From Microcystis elabens FACHB-917 (lineage in GTDB: Bacteria > Cyanobacteriota > Cyanobacteriia > PCC-6307 > Cyanobiaceae), in NCBI RefSeq assembly GCF_014698445.1, contig NZ_JACJSZ010000007.1:56283-120282 (forward strand): 64,000 bases of DNA. Direction: 5' to 3'. Below the pieces are notes generated by a model that made no database searches, had not been told where the DNA came from, and worked only from the letters and a program-made list of their open reading frames with translations. The position numbers were made by a program, and so were the translations under genes. This document shows positions 19,725 to 32,119 of the stretch, in pieces. How positions within the stretch are numbered: position 1 is the stretch's first letter; each line of letters opens with the position of its first letter.

Positions 19725-20954
19725 TTGTCGCAGGGTTTTTCCTCCAGCGCCCTGCCTGACAGCGTGCCGGCCGTCCCGAACGCCCTCCCCTCAGCAACGA
19801 AGGCCGGGAGGGATGAGAACGCTGCAGCGTGTTCCCCTGGGGGGAGATCGGTTCGTCAGCCCATTCGGGCCGATTTCGAACTGAAGCCGTTCATGGACCG
19901 TTCGAATCTTCGGGCCTCCTGGCAGATCGCCAACACCGTGGTTCCCTACGCCGCCCTCTGGTGGGTCGCCGCCTGGAGCATTGCCCATGCTCCCCTGCTG
20001 CTGGCGCCCACCCTGGCGCTGATGGTGCTGCTGCTGGCGCGCTGCTTCTCCCTGATGCACGACTGCGGCCATGACTCCCTGTTCCGCCATCGGCGGGCCA
20101 ATCAGGTGGTCGGTTTCCTGCTCGGCGTGCTCAGTGCCATTCCCCAGTACCCCTGGTCGCGGGGCCATGACTACCACCACCGGCACAACGGCGACTGGGA
20201 GAAGTACCAGGGCCCCTCGGCCCTCATCACCACGGGAGCCTTCGCCGCTCTCAGCTCCGGCCAGCAACGCTTTTACGGCGTGCTGCGCCACCCGCTGATG
20301 CTGTTCCCAGGCGGTTTCTTCTACCTGGTGATCAAGCCCCGCCTGGCCCTGCTGCTTGGGGTGGGGGGCTTCTTCCCCCATCTTGCCGCCTGCCTGCGCA
20401 GCCCCGAGCCGATGGGCCCGGGCCGGATCCTCTCCAGCTATCGCTCTCGGCACTGGTACACCCAGGAGGAGTTCCGCCACCTGCTGGCCAACAACGTCGC
20501 CGTGCTCGTCTCCTGGTGGCTGATGGCCCGCTGGCTCGGGGCGGGCCCCTTCTGGTCGCTCTATGCCCCGGTGATGGCCTGTGCGGCGGCGATCTTCATC
20601 TGCATCTTCTTCGTGCAGCACAACTTCCCCGGCTCCTATGCCCATGGCACCTCCGGCTGGAGCGAGATGACGGGGGTGCTGGAAGGCACCAGCGACCTGG
20701 AACTGCCGCCGCTGTTCAACTGGTTCTCCGCCGATATCGGCTGCCACGCCATCCACCACCTCTCCTCGCGGATCCCCAACTACCGGCTGCGGGCCTGCCA
20801 GGAGCGCAACGCCCACCTGCTGGGGGGCGTGCGGCGGCTGTCCCTGGCGGACATCCCCGGCTGCTTCAGCTACATCCTCTGGGATCCCCAGGCCTGCCGC
20901 CTGACCACCATCGACGCCCTGCCGGGCGAGCCTGTGGCTCCAGCCGCGGTCTGA
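19725..20954 (+). CDS. fatty acid desaturase-like membrane di-iron enzyme
   Basis: A protein of up to 409 residues with the three histidine boxes of membrane desaturases/hydroxylases: HDCGHDS, HDYHHRHNGD and CHAIHHLSSRIPNY. Hydrophobic helices flank them (LLLAPTLALMVLLLARCF, VMACAAAIFICIFFV). The start is uncertain: TTG 19725 gives a Ser/Ala-rich extension of 50 residues, while ATG 19891 (MDRSNLRASW) starts just before the first helix. It would act on acyl lipids or a carotenoid in a membrane. A promoter must lie in the 120 bases shared with the divergent FAD oxidoreductase. Confidence 0.85.
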   Translation: MSQGFSSSALPDSVPAVPNALPSATKAGRDENAAACSPGGRSVRQPIRADFELKPFMDRSNLRASWQIANTVVPYAALWWVAAWSIAHAPLLLAPTLALMVLLLARCFSLMHDCGHDSLFRHRRANQVVGFLLGVLSAIPQYPWSRGHDYHHRHNGDWEKYQGPSALITTGAFAALSSGQQRFYGVLRHPLMLFPGGFFYLVIKPRLALLLGVGGFFPHLAACLRSPEPMGPGRILSSYRSRHWYTQEEFRHLLANNVAVLVSWWLMARWLGAGPFWSLYAPVMACAAAIFICIFFVQHNFPGSYAHGTSGWSEMTGVLEGTSDLELPPLFNWFSADIGCHAIHHLSSRIPNYRLRACQERNAHLLGGVRRLSLADIPGCFSYILWDPQACRLTTIDALPGEPVAPAAV

Positions 20955-21011
20955 TCGTCCGTTCCCTGGCTAGGGATGGGTGCCATCGGCAGCCATGGAG
21001 GCGGGGCAGGG

Positions 21012-21464
21012 ATGTTGCGCCAGAGCCTGAAGCGCCTGCAGGTCACCACCCGGGGGGAGGGCTTCGATGACATCACCGAAGCCCTCAACGGCCTGATCGC
21101 CGCCAGCGGCCTGACGCTCGGCACCGCCACCATCGCCAGCCTCCACACCTCCTGCTCCCTGACCGTGAACGAAAACGCGGACCCGAGGGTGCTGGTCGAT
21201 CTGGCCGCCTTCCTGCGGGCCCTGGTGCCCCCCGAGGGGGTGCGGCCCCTGAGCGGCCAGGGGGAGCGGCGCCCCTGGGTGCACGACGACGAAGGCCCCG
21301 ACGACATGCCTGCCCACATCCGCACCGCCCTCACCTGCACCAGCCTGGTGCTCCCCTTCCAGTCGGGCCGGCTGCTGCTCGGCACCTGGCAGGCGGTGTA
21401 TCTGTGGGAGCACCGCGCCCGACCCCACCGCCGCAGCCTCACCCTGCACCTGGTCGGCGAATGA
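21012..21464 (+). CDS. YjbQ/UPF0047 family protein
   Basis: A 150-residue protein of the secondary thiamine-phosphate synthase-like family. Conserved elements are [35 protein letters not shown] and [15 protein letters not shown], which carry the histidine and acidic residues of the family pocket. ATG 21012 (MLRQSLKRL) was chosen over ATG 20976 because it fits family length and has GGGGCAGGG upstream. The exact cellular role is unsettled. It precedes the pterin dehydratase gene with a 19-base gap. Confidence 0.88.
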   Translation: MLRQSLKRLQVTTRGEGFDDITEALNGLIAASGLTLGTATIASLHTSCSLTVNENADPRVLVDLAAFLRALVPPEGVRPLSGQGERRPWVHDDEGPDDMPAHIRTALTCTSLVLPFQSGRLLLGTWQAVYLWEHRARPHRRSLTLHLVGE

Positions 21465-21483
21465 CCCCTTCCCCCTGCCCGCC

Positions 21484-21783
21484 ATGGCCGCCCGACCGCT
21501 GACCCCCGCCCAGATCGACGCCCTGCCGCAGGAGTTGCCGCAGTGGACGCTGCGGGAGGGCAAGCTGCACCGCGAACTGCGCTTCGCCGATTTCTCCGCC
21601 GCCTTCGGCTTCATGGCCCGGGTGGCCCTGGCGGCGGAGGCGATGGGTCACCACCCGGAGTGGTGCAACGTCTGGAACCGGGTGACGATCAACCTCACCA
21701 CCCACGACACCGGCGGTCTGTCGGATCTGGATGTGGCGCTGGCGCGGCGGATCGATGCCCTGGTGAACACGACGATTTGTTGA
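21484..21783 (+). CDS. pterin-4a-carbinolamine dehydratase
   Basis: A 99-residue PCD/DCoH protein that dehydrates 4a-hydroxytetrahydropterins. The active-site motif [16 protein letters not shown] contains the paired histidines and tryptophan, and the later [13 protein letters not shown] helix is typical. The length matches the family exactly. It probably forms a short operon with the YjbQ gene. In cyanobacteria, which lack an obvious aromatic-amino-acid hydroxylase role, the protein may act in pterin-dependent or molybdopterin-related metabolism; this is inference. Confidence 0.92.
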   Translation: MAARPLTPAQIDALPQELPQWTLREGKLHRELRFADFSAAFGFMARVALAAEAMGHHPEWCNVWNRVTINLTTHDTGGLSDLDVALARRIDALVNTTIC

Positions 21784-21844
21784 AGCGTCGGCCATATCAG
21801 CGGTACATCTGTGATGATCCGGTGATTGCTGCCTTGGATTTTCC

Positions 21845-23638
21845 ATGCTGCGATCCCGTTCCTCTACTTCCATCCGACTCGGGGGAGAGAGAATCATTCG
21901 CGCGGCCTGCCTTCTCGGCGGCACTCTCGTCGGCGGAACTCTGGCCACTTTCCCGCTCACCACATCTGCGCAGGCGGCCCCATTTCAGTTCAAGACGGTG
22001 GCTAATAATGCCGACCTGATTCCCGGCACCTCGAGTCTGTTCAATGCCTACAACCCACCCTCCATCAATGGCTCCGGCCTTGTGGTCTTCCGGGCCAGGG
22101 GCCGGGGTGGTGCCAGTGGAGGCCAGCCTGCCACGGGAATCTTCACTCGTGATCTCCTCGATAGTGCCCTGCCCAGGCCGATTTTTTCGATCGCAACGCG
22201 TGGAGGTCCCGTTCCGGCTCCGAACAACACGGATGCGACCTTCACCGAGTTCCCCTCGTTCCCGCGCATCGATCTGACGGCTTGGACCACCGTTGCCTTC
22301 CGTGGTCAGTCCAGCCCTGTCTGGCAGTCGCCGGATGGCTCGCTGGGAACGTCGGGGATCTACAGCAACCCATCGGGTAGCCTGATCACCGGAGCCAGTC
22401 AACTCGGAGCACTGGATACGTTCAACTACTTCAGCGTGCCGACTTCCACCGGTGAGACAGGCCTGAAGTTCGATCAGTTTCCGGGTGCCCCCTCGGTGAC
22501 CGGCAACACGGTGGTCTTCAAGGGAAACTGGACCGATGCCCAGGGCGTGGGCAGAACGGGAGTGTATCTTCGCGAGCTTCTGGCCGAGGGTGGAGTGGCG
22601 CCTGTCCGTCTCATCGCCGATAGCACCACGATGATTCCTGATGATTCCCAGAATCGTAACTTTGGATCCACCGCTCCCCCGAGCGCGGCGATGAACAAGG
22701 CCGTGTTCCTCGGTGTGGACAACGAAGCGGCCCCCTCGGTCGGTGGTATCTATCTGTCCTCGCTGCTCGGGGATCCCACGTCCCTCACCCCGTTGGCCGG
22801 TATCGGTGGCCTCAAGGATCTGACGGATGCCGGTGGGCTCACCAACATCGGCGAAGTCCTCTCCTTCCATGGTCGCTCCGTGGCCTACTGGGGCGCGTGG
22901 GGCACCGAGACCATCACCCAGCAGGTCTCCTGTGCTGCATCGGGCAATGCCTCGAGGCTGCAGTACTGCCAGCAGCAATCCGCCGACCCCGATGCCGGTG
23001 GGGTCGGCAACGGCAACTTCCAGTTCGAAGTTCCACGCCATCAGGGCATCTTCGTCACCGATATCGCCACCAGCCTCACCAAGCTGATCGCCAGCACCGG
23101 TGAACAGTTCTCGTCCTTCCTGTCCTGGAACTTCTCCGGACGTCCACCGGGGGTTGGGGAAGGGGGGGACGAGGAAGGCGACCAGGAGCTGGCCCGCTGG
23201 CGCTCCTCCGCTTTCCTGGCCCTCGATGAGGACAGCCTCGCCTTCAAGGGCATCGAGCTCGGTCCAGTGGATGAGATGGAGTCCGTCTTCACGGAGGTGA
23301 TGTCCGGCCTCTATGCCGCGGAAACCGATGGAACTCCCGACATTCGCACCATCGTGGAAACCGGCATGGATGGGGGGCTGATCGATCCGGCGGCCACGGG
23401 AATCCCGATCGTGGCCGTGGGAGTCGAACGGGATGGTTTCCGCAACGGCCGTATCGCGTTCGCGGCCAGCATGGCTCTCGAAGGTGAAACGGAGGCGGAC
23501 AGCCTCAGCTGGGCGGGTGTTTATGTCGCTGAGGAGGGATCGGTCTCAAGCGTTCCGGGCCCCCTCCCCGTTTTCGGGCTCGGTGCCGCCTTCGGTGTCT
23601 CCCGCAGGATCCGCAGGCGGATTCGACTGAGTTCCTGA
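21845..23638 (+). CDS. secreted protein with PEP-CTERM-like sorting tail
   Basis: A 597-residue exported protein. An amino-terminal signal peptide (IIRAACLLGGTLVGGTLA, cleavage near AQAAPF) precedes a long Gly/Ser/Thr-rich beta-type domain with repeated patterns such as GIFTRDLL, GIYSNPSG, GVYLRELL, GIYLSSLL and GIFVTDIA, spaced roughly 80-120 residues apart, which suggests a repeat or propeller-like fold. The end is VPGPLPVFGLGAAFG followed by SRRIRRRIR: a short PxP motif, one hydrophobic helix and an arginine cluster, the layout of cyanobacterial PEP-CTERM-like anchors. The base composition is less GC-rich than its neighbours. Its function is unknown; surface or extracellular matrix is likely. 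Confidence 0.75.
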   Translation: MLRSRSSTSIRLGGERIIRAACLLGGTLVGGTLATFPLTTSAQAAPFQFKTVANNADLIPGTSSLFNAYNPPSINGSGLVVFRARGRGGASGGQPATGIFTRDLLDSALPRPIFSIATRGGPVPAPNNTDATFTEFPSFPRIDLTAWTTVAFRGQSSPVWQSPDGSLGTSGIYSNPSGSLITGASQLGALDTFNYFSVPTSTGETGLKFDQFPGAPSVTGNTVVFKGNWTDAQGVGRTGVYLRELLAEGGVAPVRLIADSTTMIPDDSQNRNFGSTAPPSAAMNKAVFLGVDNEAAPSVGGIYLSSLLGDPTSLTPLAGIGGLKDLTDAGGLTNIGEVLSFHGRSVAYWGAWGTETITQQVSCAASGNASRLQYCQQQSADPDAGGVGNGNFQFEVPRHQGIFVTDIATSLTKLIASTGEQFSSFLSWNFSGRPPGVGEGGDEEGDQELARWRSSAFLALDEDSLAFKGIELGPVDEMESVFTEVMSGLYAAETDGTPDIRTIVETGMDGGLIDPAATGIPIVAVGVERDGFRNGRIAFAASMALEGETEADSLSWAGVYVAEEGSVSSVPGPLPVFGLGAAFGVSRRIRRRIRLSS

Positions 23639-23646
23639 ATGGACTT

Positions 23647-23680
23647 CCCTCCGGCCGGTTGAGGAACTCCGGCCGGAGGG
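23647..23680 (+). terminator. strong hairpin after the PEP-CTERM-like gene
   Basis: A perfect 12-bp inverted repeat, CCCTCCGGCCGG and CCGGCCGGAGGG, with a 10-base loop, 9 bases after the stop codon. No T-run follows, so it may act as a transcript 3' stabiliser or an intrinsic terminator of weak type. Confidence 0.6.
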
Positions 23681-23789
23681 CTCAGGGCCCCCTGCCACCG
23701 CTTCTCCATGGCACCGTTGCGGGACGGCCCGGTGGGCCGCCGATGGCACCGCGTCTAGCTTCCCTGGGTGCTCCCCCCGCCCCGCACCC

Positions 23790-24562
23790 ATGGGATTCCG
23801 CTACCTCTATCGGATCACCACCGAGGAAAACATCCACGCGTTTCTTGAACTTGCCGATCTGGCCGCCGGAGCCGGTGCCTCCGCCAGCAATGTCTTCCTG
23901 CTCTCCCACCGGCTGCGCCAGTCGCGCTCGATGCAGGTCTGCAGGGCCCTGCTGGGGTGGGACCGGCCACCACGGCCCTGATCGTGCAGCGCCGGCTGAG
24001 CGGCCCCTATGACGCGGCCGCACTGCGGGCCCTTCCGAAGGGAACCCTTGGCAACACCTACGCCACGGCGCTGGGCGCGATGGGCCACGACATCATCTTC
24101 TTCCCCGGCCCCGATTTCTACGCCAACCTGGAAACCGACGCTGATTACATCAACTATCGGGTCTACGCCACCCATGACATCCATCACATCATCAGCGGCT
24201 TCAGTCTCGACAATTTCGGAGGACTCGGTGTCATCAGCATGAGCGTCGCCCAGTTCTCCCATCCTGGCCTGGCCTTCACCGACATGATGGCGCTTCTGCT
24301 CAACTGGTTCCGCAACGACACCCCGATCGACGAACTGGAAACGCCAGCGGAGCAGGCGCGCACCGCCAGCTACGCCTTCGGCATGATCAGCAAGGGTCTG
24401 CGCATCGGCGTCGAGACCAGGCTCATGTTCCCGGTGATCTGGGAGGAGCGGATGGAGCAGAACCTGGAGGAGCTGCGGGCCGAGCTGGGCATCGAGGCGG
24501 TCCGGGAGGGGGCCTGGAGCTGGCACGCCAATCCTGCCCTGAGCGAGGCGCTGGCCGCGTGA
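23790..24562 (+). pseudogene. Coq4-like gene broken by a one-base frameshift
   Basis: Two overlapping frames together make a complete Coq4-family protein. Frame one (ATG 23790) gives FRYLYRITTEENIHAFLEL to CRALLGWDR and stops at 23981. Frame two, from about 23961, continues with the expected PATTALIVQRRLSGPYD, then YATHDIHHIISGFS (the metal-ligand HDxxH motif) to the end at 24562. Adding one C in the GACCGG at 23961-23966 would restore GWDPATTAL. Coq4 proteins act in ubiquinone synthesis, and cyanobacterial relatives have an unsettled role. A TAGCTT -10 lies at 23756. Either the gene is inactivated, or it is a sequencing error. Confidence 0.75.
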
Positions 24563-24848
24563 GGGCCGCCCAGGGTCACGGCTCGGCGTGATCAGGCTCA
24601 GTCGATGTTGCTGAGCCGCTCCCAGCGCCAGATCTGGCAGCCGTGCCGGCAGGGAATCGGTGGATCCGGCTGCCAGGCGTGTCCATAGCCTCTGCACGGG
24701 CGTGGGGCGGTGTCGTGTGTTCATCGAGGGGGTGTGTGACGGGGGAACCCCAGAGGGCAGCGACGGGCTTCGGCAGGCCCTGCTGGAGAGCGCCGCTACG
24801 GTTGTTTATGGCCTGCAGGGCAGGATGGAAACAACGGGAATTTGATGC

Positions 24849-25481
24849 ATGACCCTTGCACCACCCCACAGTTCCTACGTTTCGGTTCTGGAGCCGCTGG
24901 TCCTGCCCTGGGGTCTGCGCCTGAGCCCGGAGCAGTTCGCCCTGGTGTGCCAGGCGAATCCCGATGCAGTTCTCGAACTGACCGCCGACGGTCAACTCAT
25001 CGCCATGACCCCCACGGGCAGTGAAACCGGCGCCCGCAACTGCGCCTTGCTGGTGCTGCTGGCGCTGGCGATCCGCCGCAGCGGCCTGGCGCTCAAGCTG
25101 TTCGACAGTTCCAGCGGCTTCCTCCTCCCCGATGGTTCTGTTCTCAGTCCCGACGCCTCCCTGCTACTCCTCGACCGCTGGTCCGCCCTCACCCCCGAGC
25201 AGCGACGCGGCTTTGCTCCCCTCTGCCCCGATCTGGTGGTGGAATTGGCCAGTCCCTCAGACGACGGCCCCCGCGGGCTCTCTGCTTTGCGCCAGAAGAT
25301 GGAGCTTTACCGCACCAACGGCGCCCAGCTCGGCTGGTTGCTGATCCCTTCCGAGCAGGCCGTGGAGATCTGGTCAGCCGCTGCCGCTACCCCGCAGCGC
25401 ATCGCCCCCGCCCAGCTTCTCGATGCCGCACCGCTGTTCCCCGACCTGCAGATCGAACTGGCCGACGTCTGGGCTGGCTGA
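24849..25481 (+). CDS. Uma2 family (DUF820) nuclease-like protein
   Basis: A 210-residue member of the restriction-endonuclease-like Uma2 family, very common and mobile in cyanobacteria. The fold is visible in LELTADGQLIAMTPTGSETG, GSVLSPDASLLL (acidic residue after the P), CPDLVVELASPSD (the D..E pair) and LRQKMELYRTNGAQLGWLL (the K..Y helix). These form the PD-(D/E)XK active site. Cellular function is unknown. It follows a 286-base gap and is convergent with the Nudix gene, 2 bases apart. Confidence 0.85.
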   Translation: MTLAPPHSSYVSVLEPLVLPWGLRLSPEQFALVCQANPDAVLELTADGQLIAMTPTGSETGARNCALLVLLALAIRRSGLALKLFDSSSGFLLPDGSVLSPDASLLLLDRWSALTPEQRRGFAPLCPDLVVELASPSDDGPRGLSALRQKMELYRTNGAQLGWLLIPSEQAVEIWSAAAATPQRIAPAQLLDAAPLFPDLQIELADVWAG

Positions 25482-25483
25482 TC

Positions 25484-25954
25484 TCAGCCCTTCTCGATCA
25501 GATACTCCCGCACATGGCTGACCAGTGGCCGGCCCAGCGCCTCCTGGGTCGTCAGCCAGTGGTACGCCACCAGCTCGAGGCCGTCGAGTCCGATCGCCGG
25601 CTCCTGTGTCGACCGCAGCGTGTAGATCGTCACGCTGTTCTTGCCGCGTGCTGAGGTCTCGGTGATCTGCCAGGGATCCAGCAGTTCGTCCAGCGACACC
25701 TTGAGCCCCAGCTCCTCGGCCAGCTCCCGCACCGCCGCCTGCCGCGCCGTTTCCCGTCGCTCCAGCCCCCCTCCCGGCAGCCCCAGGCCGTGGCGGTAGC
25801 TGGTCTGCACCAGCAGCAGGCGCCGCTGGTGCCAGATCGCCACAAGGGCGCCGTGGTTGTGGGGACGGGCCAGCAGCTGCCAGGTTTCATACAGCCGCGC
25901 CGCCAGCCAGTAAAGGCGCAGCCGGGCCACCAGCCGCTTCAGCCGTTTCCCCAT
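25484..25954 (-). CDS. Nudix hydrolase
   Basis: A 156-residue protein carrying a complete Nudix box, GGGLERRETARQAAVRELAEELG (from about residue 59; quoted here in part as GGGLERRETA then RELAEELG). It starts at ATG 25954 (MGKRLKRLVARL), with a basic amphipathic amino end. Nudix enzymes cleave nucleoside diphosphates linked to another moiety; the substrate cannot be inferred. It lies 34 bases after clpB on the same strand and may be cotranscribed. Confidence 0.88.
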   Translation of the reverse strand: MGKRLKRLVARLRLYWLAARLYETWQLLARPHNHGALVAIWHQRRLLLVQTSYRHGLGLPGGGLERRETARQAAVRELAEELGLKVSLDELLDPWQITETSARGKNSVTIYTLRSTQEPAIGLDGLELVAYHWLTTQEALGRPLVSHVREYLIEKG

Positions 25955-25988
25955 CACCCACGTTGCCCCCGCGCACACCGTCGAACCG

Positions 25989-28622
<2,634 letters not shown>

Positions 28623-28784
28623 GGATGACGTTCTCCCTTCGGTCGGTGACTGAAGCCAACGTATGAATCCGGCCGGGATCGGCCGAGTGGGAGGACCGAA
28701 CCGAGGCGTTCGGCCCTCCTCCCCGGAGGTGCGGGGGCCGTACCGCTGATGGTGGGCGGGCCGTACCCCGGGAGGCTCAGGCGC

Positions 28785-29123
28785 TCAGAGCTGCCCCGGA
28801 GCGGGCAGGGGCACCTGAAAGCCGCGCTGCTGGCCGCAGAGCTGCCTGGGGCAGCCGTCCGGGCCGTAGAGCGCATCGGCCGCCGAGAGACAGCCAATGC
28901 TGTTCTTCTGGGGCACCTGGGAGGGGTGGATCCGCAGCGGCTGGAGGAGAACGTCGCGTCGGGGCACCACCAGTGGACAGGGGGGCGGCGCGAGACCCGG
29001 CCGGCTGTCGATGATCAGGGGCTGGCTGGGGGAGGCGGACTGCGCCAGGGCCGGCCACCCTCCCAGGGGGACCAGTCCCGCCAGCAGAGCGCCCAGCAGC
29101 TCTGCGGTGGTGGGGATCGCCAT
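28785..29123 (-). CDS. small secreted cysteine-containing hypothetical protein
   Basis: A 112-residue protein with an amino-terminal signal peptide (LLGALLAGLVPLGGWPALAQS). The mature part has paired cysteines in IGCLSAADALYGPDGCPRQLCG and a Pro-rich centre. It is not recognised as a named family, though the style is that of small picocyanobacterial secreted proteins. It lies upstream of clpB on the same strand (162-base gap) and is divergent from the small gene at 29181. Confidence 0.6.
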   Translation of the reverse strand: MAIPTTAELLGALLAGLVPLGGWPALAQSASPSQPLIIDSRPGLAPPPCPLVVPRRDVLLQPLRIHPSQVPQKNSIGCLSAADALYGPDGCPRQLCGQQRGFQVPLPAPGQL

Positions 29124-29180
29124 GATGGGAGCTCGGCTGAGCCCCCATTCTCCCTTCCCCGGGCGCCCTCAGCCATCCCG

Positions 29181-29393
29181 ATGGCCATGCCTTCTCCCGC
29201 CGACGACCAGGCCCTGGTGGCCGGACTGGCCCGCGCCTCCCTGGAGCTCGGCGGCGGTTCCGAGCCGGAGCGGGACTGCTGGCGGGTCGTGCACCGCCAC
29301 GTGCACGGGATGCTGCCCTCGGAGTACGACATCCGAGAGGTTCCCGAGGAGCTGTACCTCGCGGTGCTGGCCGCCCGCCGCGACCTCGCCTGA
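29181..29393 (+). CDS. small hypothetical protein
   Basis: A protein of 70 residues (ATG 29181, or 68 from ATG 29187). It is soluble and acidic, with SEPERDCWRVVHRHVHGMLPSE and EVPEELYLAVLAARRDLA. It is not recognised. The divergent gene at 29123 leaves 57 bases for promoters. The end is followed closely by the petJ terminator on the other strand. Confidence 0.5.
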   Translation: MAMPSPADDQALVAGLARASLELGGGSEPERDCWRVVHRHVHGMLPSEYDIREVPEELYLAVLAARRDLA

Positions 29394-29428
29394 GCCCGCA
29401 GGCGGGACCCCCCGTCGCGATGGCCACA

Positions 29429-29454
29429 AAAAAGCCCCGGCCATGCCGGGGCTC
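29429..29454 (-). terminator. intrinsic terminator of petJ
   Basis: On the minus strand, stem AGCCCCGGC/GCCGGGGCT (9 bp, 3-base loop) followed by six T residues, 34 bases past the petJ stop. It is a textbook intrinsic terminator. The stem would also form on the + strand, closing the small gene ending at 29393, but the T-run serves the minus strand. Confidence 0.9.
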
Positions 29455-29487
29455 GGGACGATCGGCGGGAGGGGCTGCCGGGGTGGA

Positions 29488-29829
29488 TCAGGCCCAGCCC
29501 TTGGAAGCCATGTCCTCGACATAGGCCGCCACGTCAGCGATATCAGCCTCGCTGAGTTTGCCTCCGAAGGCGGGCATGGCGTTCTTGCCGTTGGTCACCT
29601 GGTAGGCGATGGCGGCTTCGTGGCCGCCGTCGTAGTCGGCCAGGTAGGAGGCCAGGGCATCGGCCTTGAGGGTGCGCTCGGCGTTGACCACGTTTCCGCC
29701 GCCCATGTGGCAGGCGGCGCAGTTGGCGGAGAAGATCTGGCCGCCGTGGGCCACATCGGCAGCGAAGCTCGGGGCCGCACCCAGCACCAGCGCCAGGCAG
29801 AGAGCGAAGAGGGAAAGAAGACGACGCAT
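29488..29829 (-). CDS. petJ: cytochrome c6
   Basis: A soluble lumenal electron carrier from cytochrome b6f to photosystem I or cytochrome oxidase. The protein is 113 residues from ATG 29829 ([17 protein letters not shown]), with a signal peptide cleaved near SFAADVAHG. The haem-binding motif CAACH follows at about residue 37, and the axial methionine lies in [15 protein letters not shown]. The length and ending [13 protein letters not shown] are typical. A terminator follows, so it is monocistronic. Confidence 0.95.
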   Translation of the reverse strand: MRRLLSLFALCLALVLGAAPSFAADVAHGGQIFSANCAACHMGGGNVVNAERTLKADALASYLADYDGGHEAAIAYQVTNGKNAMPAFGGKLSEADIADVAAYVEDMASKGWA

Positions 29830-29946
29830 GGGGAGGTGCAACGGAAGGTGCCGGATGGCACTTGCAACGGTCATAAATTAGGCAACGGCCGCCCCCCGGT
29901 GGGGGCCTCCGACACATTCGCAACAATTGGCGGCGGCCCGGGCGGG

Positions 29947-30963
29947 CTACCCGATCCGGCCCCGGTGCGGCACCCCCGCCGTCTCCAGCACCGCGTCAAG
30001 GCTGGGGGCGAAGCTAACCAGGCCGAAGCGCTCGGGCGGGCTCACGGGCTGGTGCACGAAGTGGCGCTGCCGGATCGAGAACCGGTCCCAGGCGTTCACC
30101 TCGATGCGCAGCAGCTTGATCAGCCCCTCGATCAGCCAGCCGCGCAGATCGATCCCGATGGGGGGCACCCACACCCGCCGCCAGCGGCAGAGGGCGGCCA
30201 CGGCAGCGTTGATCGTGATCGGCGCCTGGCCCAGCACCAGCCGTCGCACCGGGCCCTGGTCGGGCTCGGGATTGGGGCCGTGGGGGGTGGTGGCCAGGTG
30301 GGCGCAGACGGTGGCGATGTCGGCGGCATGGATGAAGTGGAAGCTGGCCTCGGTGCGCAGCCAGCGGGCCAGCCACAGCCAGCCCAGGGCCTCCTTCAGC
30401 CCGGCGGTGAGGTAGCTGGTGGGATGGGGATCGGCGCCGCCCACCGCGCCGCCGAACACCAGGGTGGGGAAGACGGCCACGATCCTCGGCGCCAGGGGAT
30501 GGCGCTCCAGGTCCTGCAGGCAGGCGGCTTTGGTCTGGATGTACTCGGTGCCGTAGGCCATCGCTTCGGGGAGCAGCTGCAGCCGGCGATCGAGGATGCT
30601 CGCGGTGGAGAAATAAATCACCTGCTGCAGGCGATCCGGATCGGTGAGCCGCAGCAGCTCCTTCACCGCCACCACGTTCACCGCCTGGGCCCGCTCCGGA
30701 TCACCCCAGGCGGTGGCGGTGTGGATGATCCGGTCGGCGCTGGCGATCGCGGCGGCGTGGGGGCCCAGCTCGCGCAGATCGCCCACCAGCAGGGTCACGC
30801 GTGGGTGGTCGACCGGGACGGCGCTCAGCTTGGAGGGATCCCGCACCAGCAGCAGCAGGTGGGCGTTGCTGTTGGCCAGCAGGTTTTCAGCGATGTACTG
30901 GCCGACGCAGCCGCTGGCGCCGGTGATCAGGATCCGCCGGGACCCGGAGGTGGCGGTGCTCAA
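29947..30963 (-). CDS. NAD(P)-dependent epimerase/dehydratase (extended SDR)
   Basis: A 338-residue Rossmann-fold enzyme. The nucleotide motif [14 protein letters not shown] is near residue 10 and the active-site YIQTKAAC (YxxxK) near 142, with FSTASIL supplying the serine region. The carboxy third is longer and more hydrophobic than usual ([18 protein letters not shown]). Start ATG 30963 overlaps the hemE stop as ATGA, so it is translated with hemE. Substrate is unknown; the link to hemE suggests tetrapyrrole or quinone metabolism, but this is only context. Confidence 0.85.
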   Translation of the reverse strand: MSTATSGSRRILITGASGCVGQYIAENLLANSNAHLLLLVRDPSKLSAVPVDHPRVTLLVGDLRELGPHAAAIASADRIIHTATAWGDPERAQAVNVVAVKELLRLTDPDRLQQVIYFSTASILDRRLQLLPEAMAYGTEYIQTKAACLQDLERHPLAPRIVAVFPTLVFGGAVGGADPHPTSYLTAGLKEALGWLWLARWLRTEASFHFIHAADIATVCAHLATTPHGPNPEPDQGPVRRLVLGQAPITINAAVAALCRWRRVWVPPIGIDLRGWLIEGLIKLLRIEVNAWDRFSIRQRHFVHQPVSPPERFGLVSFAPSLDAVLETAGVPHRGRIG

Positions 30964-32018
30964 ACGGCGGCTCCCAGCAGCTCGTTGACGGCCTTGCCGG
31001 TCTCGAAGAAGACCCGGGCGTTGTCCTCGGGGGTGCCGGGCAGGATGCCGTGGCCGAGGTTGAGGATGTGGCGGCGGCCGCGGGCCTTGCGCACCGTGTC
31101 GAGGATCCGCTCGCGGATGGCCTCGGGGGTGCCGAACAGCAGGCCGGGATCCACATTGCCCTGCACGCCCAGGTGCTGGGGCAGGCGGGCACAGCCGTCG
31201 GCCATGTCCACGGTCCAGTCGAGGGAGATGAGGTCCACCCCGGTGGCGGCCATGCGCTCCAGCACGCCGGCGCTGCCGGAGATGTAAAGGATCAGGGGGG
31301 TGTCGGGGTGGGTCGCCTTCACCTGGTCGATCACCCGCTTCTGGTAAGGCGCGGCGAACACGTCGTAGTCGATCGGGCTCAGCTGACCGGCCCAGGAATC
31401 GAACAGCTGCACCACCTGGGCGCCGCTGTCGATCTGGTAGCGCACGTAGGTGGCGATCGAATCGGCCAGGTGGCCCAGCAGCCGGTGCAGCAGGGCGGGC
31501 TCCTGGAAGGCCATCGCCTTGATCACCGAATAGGTCTTGGAGCTCTTGCCCTCCACCGCGTAGGCGGCCAGGGTCCAGGGGGCGCCGACGAAGCCGAGCA
31601 CGGCGGCCGCGTTGCCCACGTCGGCCCGCAGCCGGCCCAGCACCTCACCCACGAAGGGCAGGGCCGCGGCGGGGTCCAGGGGACGCAGGGCATCCACCTG
31701 GGCCTGGCTGCGGATGGCGGGCTTGATGATCGGTCCCTTGCTCTCGATGATGTCGAAGTCGATCCCCATGCCCGGCAGGGGCGTGAGGATGTCCGAGAAG
31801 AGGATCACGCCGTCCGGACGGAAGGCGTGGAACGGCTGCATCGAGATCTCGTAGGAGAGATCGGGGTTCTCGGAGCGCTCCCGGAAGCCGGGATGGCGGT
31901 CGCGCAGGTCGCGGTAGACCTTCATGTAGCGGCCCGCCTGGCGCATCATCCAGACCGGAGGCCGCTCCACCTGCTCACCTCGGGCGGCGCGCAGCAGCAG
32001 GGGGGCGGATTCGCTCAT
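30960..32018 (-). CDS. hemE: uroporphyrinogen decarboxylase
   Basis: Removes four carboxyl groups from uroporphyrinogen III to give coproporphyrinogen III on the way to chlorophyll and haem. The protein is 352 residues. Signature one, [14 protein letters not shown], is near residue 20 and signature two near 145 ([16 protein letters not shown]). The substrate-binding aspartate region [10 protein letters not shown] and the carboxy [14 protein letters not shown] block are also present. ATG 32018 is the natural start. It is followed by the SDR gene with a 4-base overlap. Confidence 0.96.
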   Translation of the reverse strand: MSESAPLLLRAARGEQVERPPVWMMRQAGRYMKVYRDLRDRHPGFRERSENPDLSYEISMQPFHAFRPDGVILFSDILTPLPGMGIDFDIIESKGPIIKPAIRSQAQVDALRPLDPAAALPFVGEVLGRLRADVGNAAAVLGFVGAPWTLAAYAVEGKSSKTYSVIKAMAFQEPALLHRLLGHLADSIATYVRYQIDSGAQVVQLFDSWAGQLSPIDYDVFAAPYQKRVIDQVKATHPDTPLILYISGSAGVLERMAATGVDLISLDWTVDMADGCARLPQHLGVQGNVDPGLLFGTPEAIRERILDTVRKARGRRHILNLGHGILPGTPEDNARVFFETGKAVNELLGAAV

Positions 32019-32119
32019 GGGACCGGTCGGAAGGTCAGCCGCGAAACCTAACCGAGCGCCCTCGGCCTCCGGCCGCTCCGGTCACCTGTCGTGGCATGGC
32101 GCCATCACGCGGCGACCGC

